Part shown: one piece after another, positions 9,027 through 17,623 of the stretch | Position numbering within the stretch: the stretch's first letter is position 1 | Layout of the letters: each line of letters starts with the position of its first letter | Source: SBAX01 sp964646605 | GTDB lineage: Bacteria; Planctomycetota; Phycisphaerae; UBA1845 | Assembly (NCBI GenBank): GCA_964646605.1 | Contig: CAZYEX010000063.1 | Span: forward strand, 1-64,000 | DNA length: 64,000 nucleotides | Reading direction: 5' to 3' | Made by a program: the position numbers and the translations under genes | The notes under the pieces: model-generated | Databases searched by the model: none | Seen by the model: only the letters and a program-made list of their open reading frames with translations | Told to the model about the DNA's origin: nothing

Positions 9027-11426
9027 ATGTTCGACGAGTTGGGGGGGAATATGAAGCCGCGAAAGCCGAATCCGCATCAACGCTCCAACCGACCTGCGCG
9101 CAAACCGGACTCCACGAACCCGCGAAGTCAGAAGCCGTCGTTCGAGATCGAGGCACTGGAGCCGCGCATTCTGTTGTCCGGAACCTGGGTGGACACTGCC
9201 AGCGGAAATCCCATTGGCGGCGCGACGGAAGGGAACGACACATTTCAGGCTTCCAATCAAGGCGACGCCGCAGACGGTCTGGGCGGCGACGACATCATGA
9301 CCGGCGACCAGGGACAGGACATCTTGTCCGGCGGCGCGGGAAACGATCAACTTTTCGGCGGGGTGGGCACCGACACGCTCGACGGCGGGACCGGCAACGA
9401 TCAGCTAATCGGTGACCAGGGCAACGACACGCTTATCAGCGGCGGCGGCAACGACACCCTCGACGGCGGTGAGGGTAGCGACACCTTCCGGCTTACCGGC
9501 GCTCAGGCCGGAGATGTAATCACCGCCGACGGCGGGTCGGGCAACGACACGATCGACTTATCGCAGTACCAGGCCAACCAGGTCACCGACACGGGTTCGC
9601 AAATCACCGTCAACCTGGGCGGCGGACAATCGTTCACCGTTAACCACTCGGGGGTCGAAACAGTTCTGACCGCGCCGGCCAATACGGCCCCGACCGCGGG
9701 CGGGGGGAGTCTGACGGTTAACGAAGACGCCTCGGCTTCGGCGGTGACGCTCAGCGGCACCGACCCTGACGCCGGCGATGCGGTCACGCAATATCGTCTT
9801 GAGTCGTTGCCCACCAACGGCAACCTGCGGCTGAACGGCAACGCGGTCAACGCGGGCGATGTCGTGACGCAAGCGCAGGTTGACGGCGGGCAATTGACCT
9901 TCCAACCGAACGCAGACTGGAACGGTTCGACGAATTTCAGCTACAAAGCCCACGACGGCGACGCCTGGTCCGCCAACACGGGCTCGTTCAACATCAACGT
10001 CAACGCCGTGAACGACGCCCCGATGGCACAGGCCGGCGCCGACCAGACGGTGAACGAGGCGGCCCCCGTGACCCTCGATGCCGCGACAAGCAGTGATATC
10101 GAGGGAAACGCCCTGACGTACCAATGGACGCAGGTCGGTGGACCGTCGGTGAACTTGTCCAACCCGTCCGGGTCGCAACCAACCTTCGTCGCTCCCGACG
10201 TGGACTCGCCGACGACCTTGACGTTCCAAGTGGCGGTCAGCGACGGGCAAAGTACCTCCGTGGATACGGTCAGCATCGCGGTGAACCCGGTTGCCCCGCC
10301 CGCGCCGTCGCCAGCCGCTCCACCTCCGCCCCCACCGCCGGTAGAAACACCGCCGGTGGATCAAACCCCCGTGGTCGAGCCTGCGGATCCGGTGTTGACC
10401 GTGGAACCTGAACCCGCGCCGGTCGTTCCGCCGCCGGTGATCGAGACCCCGGTTGATGCCACGCCGGTCGATGTGGTCCCCTCGGACCCGCCGCCGGCCG
10501 CGCCGCCGCAAGATAGCAGTCAGCCCGTGACGCCGCCCGTCGACTCCTCCGACCCGCCGGTCGTCGAGCCGTCCGTTCCGCCGCAGGGACCGGCCCAGCC
10601 GCGACCGGAGTTCGTCATTTCCGTGCCGCAGTTCGGCGCACCGGCGCAACCGATCGCCGTCCCGCCGGTATTCAGCACCGGCACGTTCCCGACGGACGTT
10701 TCGATCTCCGTCCCGATCACCGCCCCGGCACCCACGGTCGGAAACGAAGCCCCCACGGGCGTGGTAGCGCCGGATTTCAACACGCCGCGACCTCCGGTTT
10801 CGTCACCGAGCTTGAATCAACACAATTCGGCGCTGACGAACGATGCCGCCGACGCGACCGCGGACTCGCCGCGATCCGCGGATAGCAGCAACTCCCGGCC
10901 CGAGCTGGTCTGGGACGGCGACGAAGACTTGCAGGTGCTCGACCCGGCTGGCGAGAGGACGGACGCTCGATTTGACGTGGACGACGCGACTCCCGACGAC
11001 GCTCCGGAATCCGCCATGGCGGTGCCGTTGTTGACGGCGCTGGAGAGTCGGTTCACGGTCACGCAAACGCTCACGCTGCCCACGTTCGGTTACGCGGGCA
11101 GCCCGGCCGGTGGCGTATCGCTGCCCACGCCGCTCGGTTCGACGGCGCGTGACCTATACGGTTTCGCCGCGGACGAAAGCGTAGATTCCGCAAAACGGCG
11201 GTGGGCCTCACGATTCGGACCGACGGACGACGGCGTCGAGGTCTCGACCTTCGACAACGACACCTTCCGCGATGGTGCGCCGCACGCAAACGCTGCCGCC
11301 TTCACGGCCCCGGACGCGAGCGGAGTTCTGGCCCGTCTCTGGGGCGCCGTGCGTGGGTTGGGCGGAACCGCCTCGCGAGCCGGCGACCGAACCGATCTCG
11401 ACGAACGCAACGCCAGACGCGGCTAA
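9027..11426 (+). CDS. LEPRxLLSG planctomycete surface protein with RTX repeats
   Basis: A protein of 799 residues; an alternative start is ATG 9051 after a G-rich stretch. Near the N-terminus FEIEALEPRILLSG is the signature found on many very large planctomycete exported proteins. Residues ~65-160 contain hemolysin-type calcium-binding nonapeptides (GGxGxDxL). Next come a cadherin/Ig-like module (SLTVNEDAS, then FSYKAHDGD), a PKD/REJ-like module (ADQTVNEAAPVTLDA, then YQWTQVGG) and a Pro-rich stretch of ~200 residues. The C-terminal ~200 residues are unrecognised. It is likely exported and calcium-stabilised. It stands alone, divergent from the GT39-like gene and convergent with folE. Confidence 0.8.
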   Translation: MFDELGGNMKPRKPNPHQRSNRPARKPDSTNPRSQKPSFEIEALEPRILLSGTWVDTASGNPIGGATEGNDTFQASNQGDAADGLGGDDIMTGDQGQDILSGGAGNDQLFGGVGTDTLDGGTGNDQLIGDQGNDTLISGGGNDTLDGGEGSDTFRLTGAQAGDVITADGGSGNDTIDLSQYQANQVTDTGSQITVNLGGGQSFTVNHSGVETVLTAPANTAPTAGGGSLTVNEDASASAVTLSGTDPDAGDAVTQYRLESLPTNGNLRLNGNAVNAGDVVTQAQVDGGQLTFQPNADWNGSTNFSYKAHDGDAWSANTGSFNINVNAVNDAPMAQAGADQTVNEAAPVTLDAATSSDIEGNALTYQWTQVGGPSVNLSNPSGSQPTFVAPDVDSPTTLTFQVAVSDGQSTSVDTVSIAVNPVAPPAPSPAAPPPPPPPVETPPVDQTPVVEPADPVLTVEPEPAPVVPPPVIETPVDATPVDVVPSDPPPAAPPQDSSQPVTPPVDSSDPPVVEPSVPPQGPAQPRPEFVISVPQFGAPAQPIAVPPVFSTGTFPTDVSISVPITAPAPTVGNEAPTGVVAPDFNTPRPPVSSPSLNQHNSALTNDAADATADSPRSADSSNSRPELVWDGDEDLQVLDPAGERTDARFDVDDATPDDAPESAMAVPLLTALESRFTVTQTLTLPTFGYAGSPAGGVSLPTPLGSTARDLYGFAADESVDSAKRRWASRFGPTDDGVEVSTFDNDTFRDGAPHANAAAFTAPDASGVLARLWGAVRGLGGTASRAGDRTDLDERNARRG

Positions 11427-11482
11427 CCTGCGATTCTCACCACGTGGTCCGCGCGGGCCTCGGCGAGGTATCCCGGCTCGGA

Positions 11483-12037
11483 CTACCCGTGGAGCAGGGC
11501 CATGACCTCGGCGCGGGTGCGGGCGTCGCTCTTGCACAGGCCCCTCACGGCGGAGGTGATCATTTCGCTGCCCGGTTTTTTCACCCCGCGACAGGTCATG
11601 CAGGTATGGATCGCCTGAACCACTACGGCGACGCCTTTGGCCTGGAGCTTGCTCATCAGCAGATCGGCGATCTGCGAGGTCAATCGCTCCTGCACCTGAG
11701 GCCGGCGGGCGAAATCCTCCACCACCCGGGCTAGCTTCGAGATCCCCACGACCTGCCCGTCGGGCAGATAGGCGATGTGGGCCTTTCCTTCGAAGGGCAT
11801 CAGATGGTGTTCGCAGATCGAGTTGAAGGAGATTTCGCGAAGGACGACCAGTTCGTCGTAGACCTCGGTGAAGACCGCGGTCAGGTGCGCAGCGGGGTCC
11901 TTGGACAGGCCCGCGAAGAGCTCCTGGTACATGCGGGCCACCCGCTGCGGGGTGCGCTGCAGGCCCTCGCGGTTCACGTCCTCGCCCACGGCGAGAAGAA
12001 TTTCCCGCACCGCACGCTCGATTCGTTCCAAGTCCAT
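11483..12037 (-). CDS. folE: GTP cyclohydrolase I
   Basis: A protein of 184 residues, normal for the short bacterial FolE. It converts GTP to 7,8-dihydroneopterin triphosphate, the first step of tetrahydrofolate (and pterin) synthesis, in the cytosol. The zinc-site segment SICEHHLMPF and the second cysteine in HTCMTCRGVKK are intact, as are the GTP-binding GISKLARVV and QERLTSQIAD segments. Start ATG at 12037. No other folate gene is nearby. A repeat-containing intergenic region separates it from the kinase gene upstream. Confidence 0.95.
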   Translation of the reverse strand: MDLERIERAVREILLAVGEDVNREGLQRTPQRVARMYQELFAGLSKDPAAHLTAVFTEVYDELVVLREISFNSICEHHLMPFEGKAHIAYLPDGQVVGISKLARVVEDFARRPQVQERLTSQIADLLMSKLQAKGVAVVVQAIHTCMTCRGVKKPGSEMITSAVRGLCKSDARTRAEVMALLHG

Positions 12038-12159
12038 GGATTCGTGTCCGTTGGTCCGCCACGCCGATGGTAGACGGATTGTGAAATGCGGTCAAAGGCT
12101 TGACCATCCGGCGCGGCGGTGCTCCGCGGTTGGCGCCCGACTCAGGTCGGTGCTGACGA

Positions 12160-12265
12160 ATGACCAATTACAAATGACCCGTCCACCGAGCCCGCGGGCC
12201 AGCCGAAAACCTGCCCGAACGGTCATAGCGCAACGGGTCATTGGTAATTCGTAATTGGTCATTTG
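12160..12265. repeat. inverted pair of AATGACCAATTA-type heptad blocks
   Basis: The left block (GAATGACCAATTACAAATGA) and the right block (GGTCATTGGTAATTCG, AATTGGTCATTT) are close reverse complements separated by ~60 G+C-rich bases, so the region can fold into a long hairpin. The units GGTCATT and GGTAATT are the same heptamers seen in direct orientation at 14414-14455. It lies between the kinase stop (12272) and folE (start 12037) and could act as a terminator or be remnant repeat DNA. Confidence 0.6.
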
Positions 12266-12271
12266 TCGGCG

Positions 12272-13585
12272 TTAGCGTCCGAGTTTCGTCAACGCATACA
12301 GCGCCACCACCGCGGCCGCGATCCACGGCAGGCGATGGATGAACGCAAAAGCCAGTTGAGTGAGGATTTTCCAGGCGGCAGGCCGGGTCGGAGGGTTGGG
12401 GATCTCCAGTTCGTCCAACAACGAGCCCCTGAGCTGTTGGCAGGCTTCCAGGTCTTCCAGCATGGCCGCGGCGCTGGGATAGCGATCTTGAGCTGCCGGA
12501 ACGCAGGCTCGTTCCACGACTCGACCCACGCGCTCCATGTCCCAACCGAAGGCGTCGAGGTCTCGGTATCGGCCCGAGGTCGAAGCCGGGTCGGCGTGGC
12601 GACCAAAGAGCATCTCATGCAGCACCTTGCCCAGCGCATAGACGTCCGCCGTCTTGTCTGTCACGCCGTCGGGCGGCATGTAGCGCGGCGTGCCGACGGC
12701 GCGCGAGGTCCGGGCTCCGCTGGTCAGGATGCCGATGTCCGCCAGCTTAGGGTTGCGATCCACGAAGATAATGTTGGACGGTTTGATATCCCGGTGCAGA
12801 AGATCGAGGGCGTGCAGCTTGGCCAGTCCGCGCAGCAGCCGTCGGGCGATCTCCACGGACGCCTCGGGACGCAACCGCCCGCCGCGAATCACCAAGTCCA
12901 GCGTCAGCGGGCGATAGTTGCGCGGAAAGGCGTCGCGGACGGGACCCGGCAGGCTGCGGTCGTCGGCCAGTTCCATGGTGTAATGGAGAAAGCGGTCCGC
13001 CACGCCCACGTGATACACGGTGATCAAGTGCGGATGGCGGTCGATTTTGCGGCAGTAGGTCTCCAAAGCTGCCATCTCGTGGCACTGCACGTGGGCCTCG
13101 GCCAGGCGTTGACGGTCGATGACTTTCATGGCCCGGTAGACGCCCACCCGGTCGCGGACCGCCCAGACCGCACCATACGACCCTTCGCCGCACAGCATCA
13201 CCCGTTCATAGTCGGGGATCGGCCAATCCCCGCTTGCGGGGTCGGCGAGGATCGGCGCCGGTACGCGGAGTTCGTCAACGTTCGGTACCGACGGCGTGAT
13301 TGGAGAACTCGAACCGTCGGCAACTCGCGGCGAGCCTTGCGTGTCGCCGACCGCGCCGGCGCCGTCCTTTCCCGCGGTTGCCGAACGGTCCACCGTCCGC
13401 GTTCCGGTGGTCTCGAAGACCCGGCGGAGCAGGGCGGTGTCGGGATCGGTGTTGCGGAGCTCGCGTAGAATCTTCAGGCATGCCTCACAGGTTCGGACGT
13501 GCTCCTCCAAACCCGCCGGCGGTTCCTCGGCCAATTCGCCCTGCTCGTACGACAACAAGGCCTGTCGAGGCGGGCAGACGGTCAC
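12272..13585 (-). CDS. Ser/Thr protein kinase with N-terminal anti-sigma-type zinc finger
   Basis: A protein of 437 residues. The GTG start at 13585 overlaps the sigma factor stop as GTGA and is chosen for that coupling. Residues ~29-36 hold HxxxCxxC (HVRTCEAC), the zf-HC2 signature of zinc-binding anti-sigma factors. The kinase domain runs ~128-400: Gly loop GEGSYGAVW, AMKVID with Lys154, HRDIKPSN at 264-271, ADIG in place of the usual DFG, and TPRYMPPD for substrate binding. A single membrane helix near the C-terminus (LPWIAAAVVALYAL) ends the protein. It probably controls the partner sigma factor from the membrane. Key catalytic residues are present, so it should be active. Confidence 0.9.
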   Translation of the reverse strand: MTVCPPRQALLSYEQGELAEEPPAGLEEHVRTCEACLKILRELRNTDPDTALLRRVFETTGTRTVDRSATAGKDGAGAVGDTQGSPRVADGSSSPITPSVPNVDELRVPAPILADPASGDWPIPDYERVMLCGEGSYGAVWAVRDRVGVYRAMKVIDRQRLAEAHVQCHEMAALETYCRKIDRHPHLITVYHVGVADRFLHYTMELADDRSLPGPVRDAFPRNYRPLTLDLVIRGGRLRPEASVEIARRLLRGLAKLHALDLLHRDIKPSNIIFVDRNPKLADIGILTSGARTSRAVGTPRYMPPDGVTDKTADVYALGKVLHEMLFGRHADPASTSGRYRDLDAFGWDMERVGRVVERACVPAAQDRYPSAAAMLEDLEACQQLRGSLLDELEIPNPPTRPAAWKILTQLAFAFIHRLPWIAAAVVALYALTKLGR

Positions 13586-14163
13586 GACCACACTCCGTAG
13601 AAAGCATCGATCAAGTCCGCGCAGTTCTCGCGCAGGTAGCGGGCCACCCGGCTTTTGGCGACATAAATTTGATTGGCGGTCATGCCCAATGTCCGGCTGA
13701 TCTCCTCCACCGGGCGATCGTCCAGCACGTACATCTCGAAGGCTTGCAAGGTATGCGCCGCGAACACGGTCCGCAGTCGATGCACCATCATTCGCGCGAT
13801 CCCCGCGTTCCAGTGCGATTCCCAAAGCTCACTCGGCGCCGGCGAGGGATCGCGCAGGGCGCTGAGCGTCTCATCGCTCAGGGTCGGATTTCGTCGGCGA
13901 CGAGCGAGGTGATCGGCCACTTTGTGATCGACGATGGCCCGAAGCCATGCCCGAAAGCTGCGCCGACGTTGGAATCCTCCGATCTGGCGGGCCACCGCGA
14001 CCAGCGATTCCTGGGCAATTTCCTCGGCCAGTTCCGGCCCCACCCCGCGGCGGCGGGCGTATTGAACGAGCAACGGGCGATAGATGCCGTCGAACTCGTT
14101 CCAACTACGCTCGTCGCGCCGGCCTTGAACCCGACGCAGAAGACTACTGCGCGTGGCCGTCAT
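13582..14163 (-). CDS. ECF-type RNA polymerase sigma factor
   Basis: A protein of 193 residues from ATG 14163; a GTG at 14181 would add six. Region 2 is seen in FDGIYRPLLVQYARRRG through FRAWLRAIVDHKVADHLARRR and region 4 in VEEISRTLGMTANQIYVAKSRV. The length and two-domain layout fit the ECF family, which redirects RNA polymerase to stress or envelope genes. Its stop overlaps the GTG of the zinc-finger kinase, so the two are translated together and probably act as a regulator pair, a common planctomycete arrangement. Confidence 0.88.
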   Translation of the reverse strand: MTATRSSLLRRVQGRRDERSWNEFDGIYRPLLVQYARRRGVGPELAEEIAQESLVAVARQIGGFQRRRSFRAWLRAIVDHKVADHLARRRRNPTLSDETLSALRDPSPAPSELWESHWNAGIARMMVHRLRTVFAAHTLQAFEMYVLDDRPVEEISRTLGMTANQIYVAKSRVARYLRENCADLIDAFYGVWS

Positions 14164-14413
14164 GCGTCGCTCGGCTCCCACTGTTCGTCCGGTCCACCAA
14201 CTCCCTCATCATCATAGCGTCAAAGGCGGATCGTTTTCCACGAATCCCGGCTTGTCTTCTCAGGTCGCCCAAGGGACTCCGACCCGGGGTCTCAAGCGAC
14301 CGGTGTTGATCGAATGCGGCATGGCGAATGGCGAAGTTCCAATGGCACCATGGCGGGTCCGCCGGCTTGCGCCCGCCGCTCTGTTCGATCATCGTCAATG
14401 GTCTTTGGTACTC

Positions 14414-14540
14414 GGTCATTGGTCATTGGTCATTGGTCATTGGTAATTCGTAATTCGTCACTCGTCACTCGTCACTCGTCACTCGTCACTCGTCACTCGT
14501 CACTCGTCACTCGTCACTCGTCACTCGTCACTCGTCACTC
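14414..14540. repeat. tandem heptamers (GGTCATT)4, GGTAATT/CGTAATT, (CGTCACT)12
   Basis: Four copies of GGTCATT are followed by GGTAATT and CGTAATT, and then twelve perfect copies of CGTCACT from 14456 to 14539. All fit the pattern (C/G)GT(A/C)A(C/T)T, so the block looks like expansion of one heptamer that drifted. The last copies run into ligA: the TGA stop of ligA (14535-14537) is made from the repeat unit itself. The unit length is not a multiple of three. Confidence 0.95.
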
Positions 14541-16589
14541 CCGCCCAATCAACCTGAGAAACGCGCTCTCGTCAAGCACCTTGATCCCCAGCTCGTTCGC
14601 TTTATCGAGCTTCGATCCCGCCGAGTCGCCCGCGACGACCAGGTCGGTCTTTTTGCTGACGCTGCCAGTCGGCGTACCGCCGAGCTGTTTGATAAGGTCC
14701 TGGATTTCCTTGCGGCCCATCGAGGTGAGCGTTCCCGTGACCACGACGGTCTTGCCCGTAAGCGGACTGTCGGCGACACGGCGGCGCTTGGGCTGGGACA
14801 TGGTCACGCCCGCTTGTTCGAGCCGCCGGACCACGTCGCGGCCGGTCTTACTGGTAAAGAAGTGACGGATGCTGGCAGCGAGTTCCGGGCCGATGCCCTC
14901 GACTTCGGTCAATTCGTCCTCTGCCGCCTGCATCACCTTGTCCATCGACCCAAAGTGTTCCGCCAAGAGTTCCGCCGTGCTCGACCCCACATGGCGGATG
15001 TTCAAGGCCGTCAGCAACCGCGACAGCGGTTGACCCTTGCTCTTTTCGATCCCTTCGAGCATCTTCTCGGTGCGCTTCCCGCCAAACTGCGTCAGCGTGA
15101 TCTTCACGCCTTCGTCCGTTTTTCGTTCCTGTTCGATTTCAATGCGGGCGATTTCGTCGCGGCGACCGGGAAGGTCGTAAATATCGGCGTAGGAGTGCAA
15201 CCATCCCCTGTCGACCATCTTCTCGACCAGGACTTCGCCCAGCCCTTCGATGTCCATCTGGTCCCGCCCCGCGAAGTAGGTCAACCGCTCCTTGACCTGC
15301 GCGGGGCACGATGGATTGATGCACCGGAGGTATACGCCGCCCTCGTCTTTTTCGACGTCGCCCTTGCAAACCGGGCATTTCTTCGGGCGTTCGATCGCCT
15401 TGGCGTTCTTGGGACGCTTCTCGACCACCACGCGGACGACTTGCGGAATGATCTCGCCGGCCTTCTCCACGACCACCGTGTCGCCGATCATCACGCCCAG
15501 GCGTTCCACTTGATCGAAATTGTGCAGCGTGGCGTGGCGAACGGTGGTGCCGGAGAGTTGCACAGGGTCCATGACCGCCCGCGGGGTGATCGTGCCCAGC
15601 TTGCCGACCTGATAATCCACCTGGCGGAGAACGCTCTCCGCCTGCTCGGCCGCGAACTTGTAGGCAATGCACCAACGCGGATAGCGGCTGGTGGCGCCCA
15701 GCGCGTCGCGCTGGTCGAGGGCGTCCACCTTGAGCACCAGACCGTCGGTTTCATAGGGCAGTTTCCTCCGCCGCTCGTCCCATTCCGACAAGCGGCGGAT
15801 CACATCGTCGATGGAATTCACGATGGTCCGATACGGGCTGATGGGAATGCCCCATGTCCGGAATTGCGCGAAAAGTTCGACGTCGGTGGTCGCCCCAAGC
15901 GGTTCCACGCGGCCAAACCCGTGGGCGACGAACACCAGTCCCCGGCCGACGACGTTCCGCGGGTCGAGCTGTTTGAGCGTCCCCGTCGTGGCGTTGCGCG
16001 GATTGGCGAAGGGCTCTTCGCCTTCTTTTTCCAGCTTGGCGTTGAACTTCCCGAAGTCCTCGTTGGGCCAGACCACCTCGCCGCGGACCTCGACCACCTC
16101 GGGCACGTCCTTGCCCATAAGTCGCAGCGGAATCGAGCGGATGGTGCGGGCGTTGTGCGTGATGTCATCGCCTGTCACTCCGTCGCCGCGCGTGGCCGCG
16201 ACTTGCAGCAACCCCTTCTCGTAGACCAGCGCCACAGCCACCCCGTCCACCTTCGGATCGACGACGTAGCGGTACTTCTCCCCCCCCAGCCCCTTCACCA
16301 CCCGCCCGTCGAACTCCCGAAGCTGCGTCTCGTCGTACGTGTTGTCGATCGACAGCATGGGTACGGAATGGGTGACATGCGTAAACCCCTCGATCGGCGC
16401 CCCCCCCACCCGCTGCGTCGGAGAATCCGGCGTTACCAACTCGGGGTGCTTCGCTTCGAGTACTTTCAGCTCATCCAGGAGCCGGTCATACTCCCGGTCC
16501 GAAAGGACCGGTTTGCCCAATACGTAATAGGCATGGTCGTGCTTGCGGATTTCGTCGCGAAGCTGATCAATTCGGTTGGCGTTGGACAT
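14535..16589 (-). CDS. ligA: NAD-dependent DNA ligase
   Basis: A protein of 684 residues, the usual size for LigA. It seals nicks in replication and repair using NAD+. Visible in order: the Ia domain, adenylation-site Lys113 in DPKVDGVAVA, the OB fold, the Cys4 zinc finger (CPVC, then CINPSC), helix-hairpin-helix segments (IRHVGSSTAELLAEHFG, TEVEGIGPELAASI) and a C-terminal BRCT domain (SPLTGKTVVVTGTLTSM). The start at ATG 16589 lacks an obvious Shine-Dalgarno. Its stop codon is formed by the flanking heptamer array. Confidence 0.97.
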   Translation of the reverse strand: MSNANRIDQLRDEIRKHDHAYYVLGKPVLSDREYDRLLDELKVLEAKHPELVTPDSPTQRVGGAPIEGFTHVTHSVPMLSIDNTYDETQLREFDGRVVKGLGGEKYRYVVDPKVDGVAVALVYEKGLLQVAATRGDGVTGDDITHNARTIRSIPLRLMGKDVPEVVEVRGEVVWPNEDFGKFNAKLEKEGEEPFANPRNATTGTLKQLDPRNVVGRGLVFVAHGFGRVEPLGATTDVELFAQFRTWGIPISPYRTIVNSIDDVIRRLSEWDERRRKLPYETDGLVLKVDALDQRDALGATSRYPRWCIAYKFAAEQAESVLRQVDYQVGKLGTITPRAVMDPVQLSGTTVRHATLHNFDQVERLGVMIGDTVVVEKAGEIIPQVVRVVVEKRPKNAKAIERPKKCPVCKGDVEKDEGGVYLRCINPSCPAQVKERLTYFAGRDQMDIEGLGEVLVEKMVDRGWLHSYADIYDLPGRRDEIARIEIEQERKTDEGVKITLTQFGGKRTEKMLEGIEKSKGQPLSRLLTALNIRHVGSSTAELLAEHFGSMDKVMQAAEDELTEVEGIGPELAASIRHFFTSKTGRDVVRRLEQAGVTMSQPKRRRVADSPLTGKTVVVTGTLTSMGRKEIQDLIKQLGGTPTGSVSKKTDLVVAGDSAGSKLDKANELGIKVLDESAFLRLIGRE

Positions 16590-16659
16590 GTCATGAGGCG
16601 CGTTCTGTCCGCCCCGCGAGGATTAACCGCACGGTCCAGAAAGGAACGCCGTAGGCGCT

Positions 16660-17403
16660 TCAATGATCATCGTATTTCCCGAGCACCGCTCGGGCCTTCT
16701 CGACGCCAAGGCGCTCGAGAGCCGGTCCAAACCGATCCAGCGGCAGCCGCCATCGTTTGTGATCCGACCCGTGCAAGTCGATATGCCCGCGAGTGTGACC
16801 AGGCATGATGTCGAAGCTAACGTCGAGGGTCGGGCCGCGCAGACGGACTCCACCGACATCGCCACACTTGCAATCCGGAACCGGCACTGCGTTATCCACG
16901 ATCTTCAGGAATTCTGCGATCGCCGAGCGGTCCTCAGATCGGACCGTCTTGGTCGTCGGCAGTCCTTTGGGCTGGGGATATGCCAAGGCCACCTCGACCG
17001 CCGACACCTCCGCCGCTGCGAAAGCGGACCACAAGGGCCCTGGCGGAGGCGGCGGGGGGACTGCTTCATCCTGTTCCCGACAGCCTACAGGGGTCAGAAG
17101 GAAACCCAGCAAGATGGAAAGCCGGATTGCGACTGGGATGTACGTCTGCATCTCACGTTCCGCCGCCGGCTGGACCGACCTACGCCAAGGGATCGGCTGC
17201 CTATCCTCCCCGTAGGTTTGAAGTACCGCATCAAGGGCCTCTCGGATGTTGCGGATCGCTTCCTGGCGCGTCTCGCCTTCACTAACCACGCCCGGCAACC
17301 CAGGCACGTACACCGAGAACCCGCCTTCGGGCTCGGGGTGCAGACAAACCTCGCACCGATAGTGGGTCCCGAGTTTGTCCGACGCACGCGGGTCGACTGC
17401 CAT
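16660..17403 (-). CDS. HicB-like antitoxin domain fused in frame to a lipoprotein-like protein
   Basis: The open frame continues as one protein of 247 residues from ATG 17403. Residues ~1-75 are a HicB/UPF0150 domain (EGGFSVYVPGLPGVVSEGET, then EAIRNIREALDAVL, IPW). No stop separates it from MQTYIPVAIRLSILLGF at ~85, a typical signal peptide ending in a lipobox-like PVGC. A ~120-residue unrecognised domain follows (DCKCGDVGGVRLRG, then HIDLHGSDHKRW). The signal peptide may be a separate translation start at 17151, giving two proteins from one frame, or the HicB stop may have been lost. No HicA toxin is adjacent. Confidence 0.6.
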   Translation of the reverse strand: MAVDPRASDKLGTHYRCEVCLHPEPEGGFSVYVPGLPGVVSEGETRQEAIRNIREALDAVLQTYGEDRQPIPWRRSVQPAAEREMQTYIPVAIRLSILLGFLLTPVGCREQDEAVPPPPPPGPLWSAFAAAEVSAVEVALAYPQPKGLPTTKTVRSEDRSAIAEFLKIVDNAVPVPDCKCGDVGGVRLRGPTLDVSFDIMPGHTRGHIDLHGSDHKRWRLPLDRFGPALERLGVEKARAVLGKYDDH

Positions 17404-17421
17404 CGCGTCACCCTTGGTTTT

Positions 17422-17449
17422 CGATCTTCGCAATTCGAACTTCGACATT
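17422..17449. repeat. four degenerate heptamers upstream of the HicB-like gene
   Basis: Units CGATCTT, CGCAATT, CGAACTT and CGACATT follow each other without gaps, each beginning CG and ending TT. They lie 18 bp upstream of the ATG at 17403 and belong to the same loose class as the CGACAAT arrays elsewhere in the window. Confidence 0.6.
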
Positions 17450-17478
17450 CGTCGGCTACGTATGTGTTCAGCGGTTTT

Positions 17479-17590
17479 CGCCCCAACGGGGCGACGGAAT
17501 GTAGCCAGGGGTGGAGTCCGCCGGAGGCGGACGGAACCCCTGGTCGCGTCGTCCCTCGAACCCCGCCCCGGAGGGGCGGCGGAACCATGG
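17479..17590. repeat. palindromic intergenic repeat, family A copy 1
   Basis: The segment contains three stem-loops: CGCCCC-AACG-GGGCG; a long imperfect palindrome at 17505-17543 beginning CCAGGGGTGGAGTCCGCC and ending GGAACCCCTGG; and CCGCCCC-GGA-GGGGCGG. The same succession occurs at 50599-50681 with slightly different bases that keep the pairing. It lies between fabI and the HicB-like gene. Confidence 0.75.
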
Positions 17591-17623
17591 AAAGCCAGAA
17601 CCTCGCGCTAAACACGGACTCGG

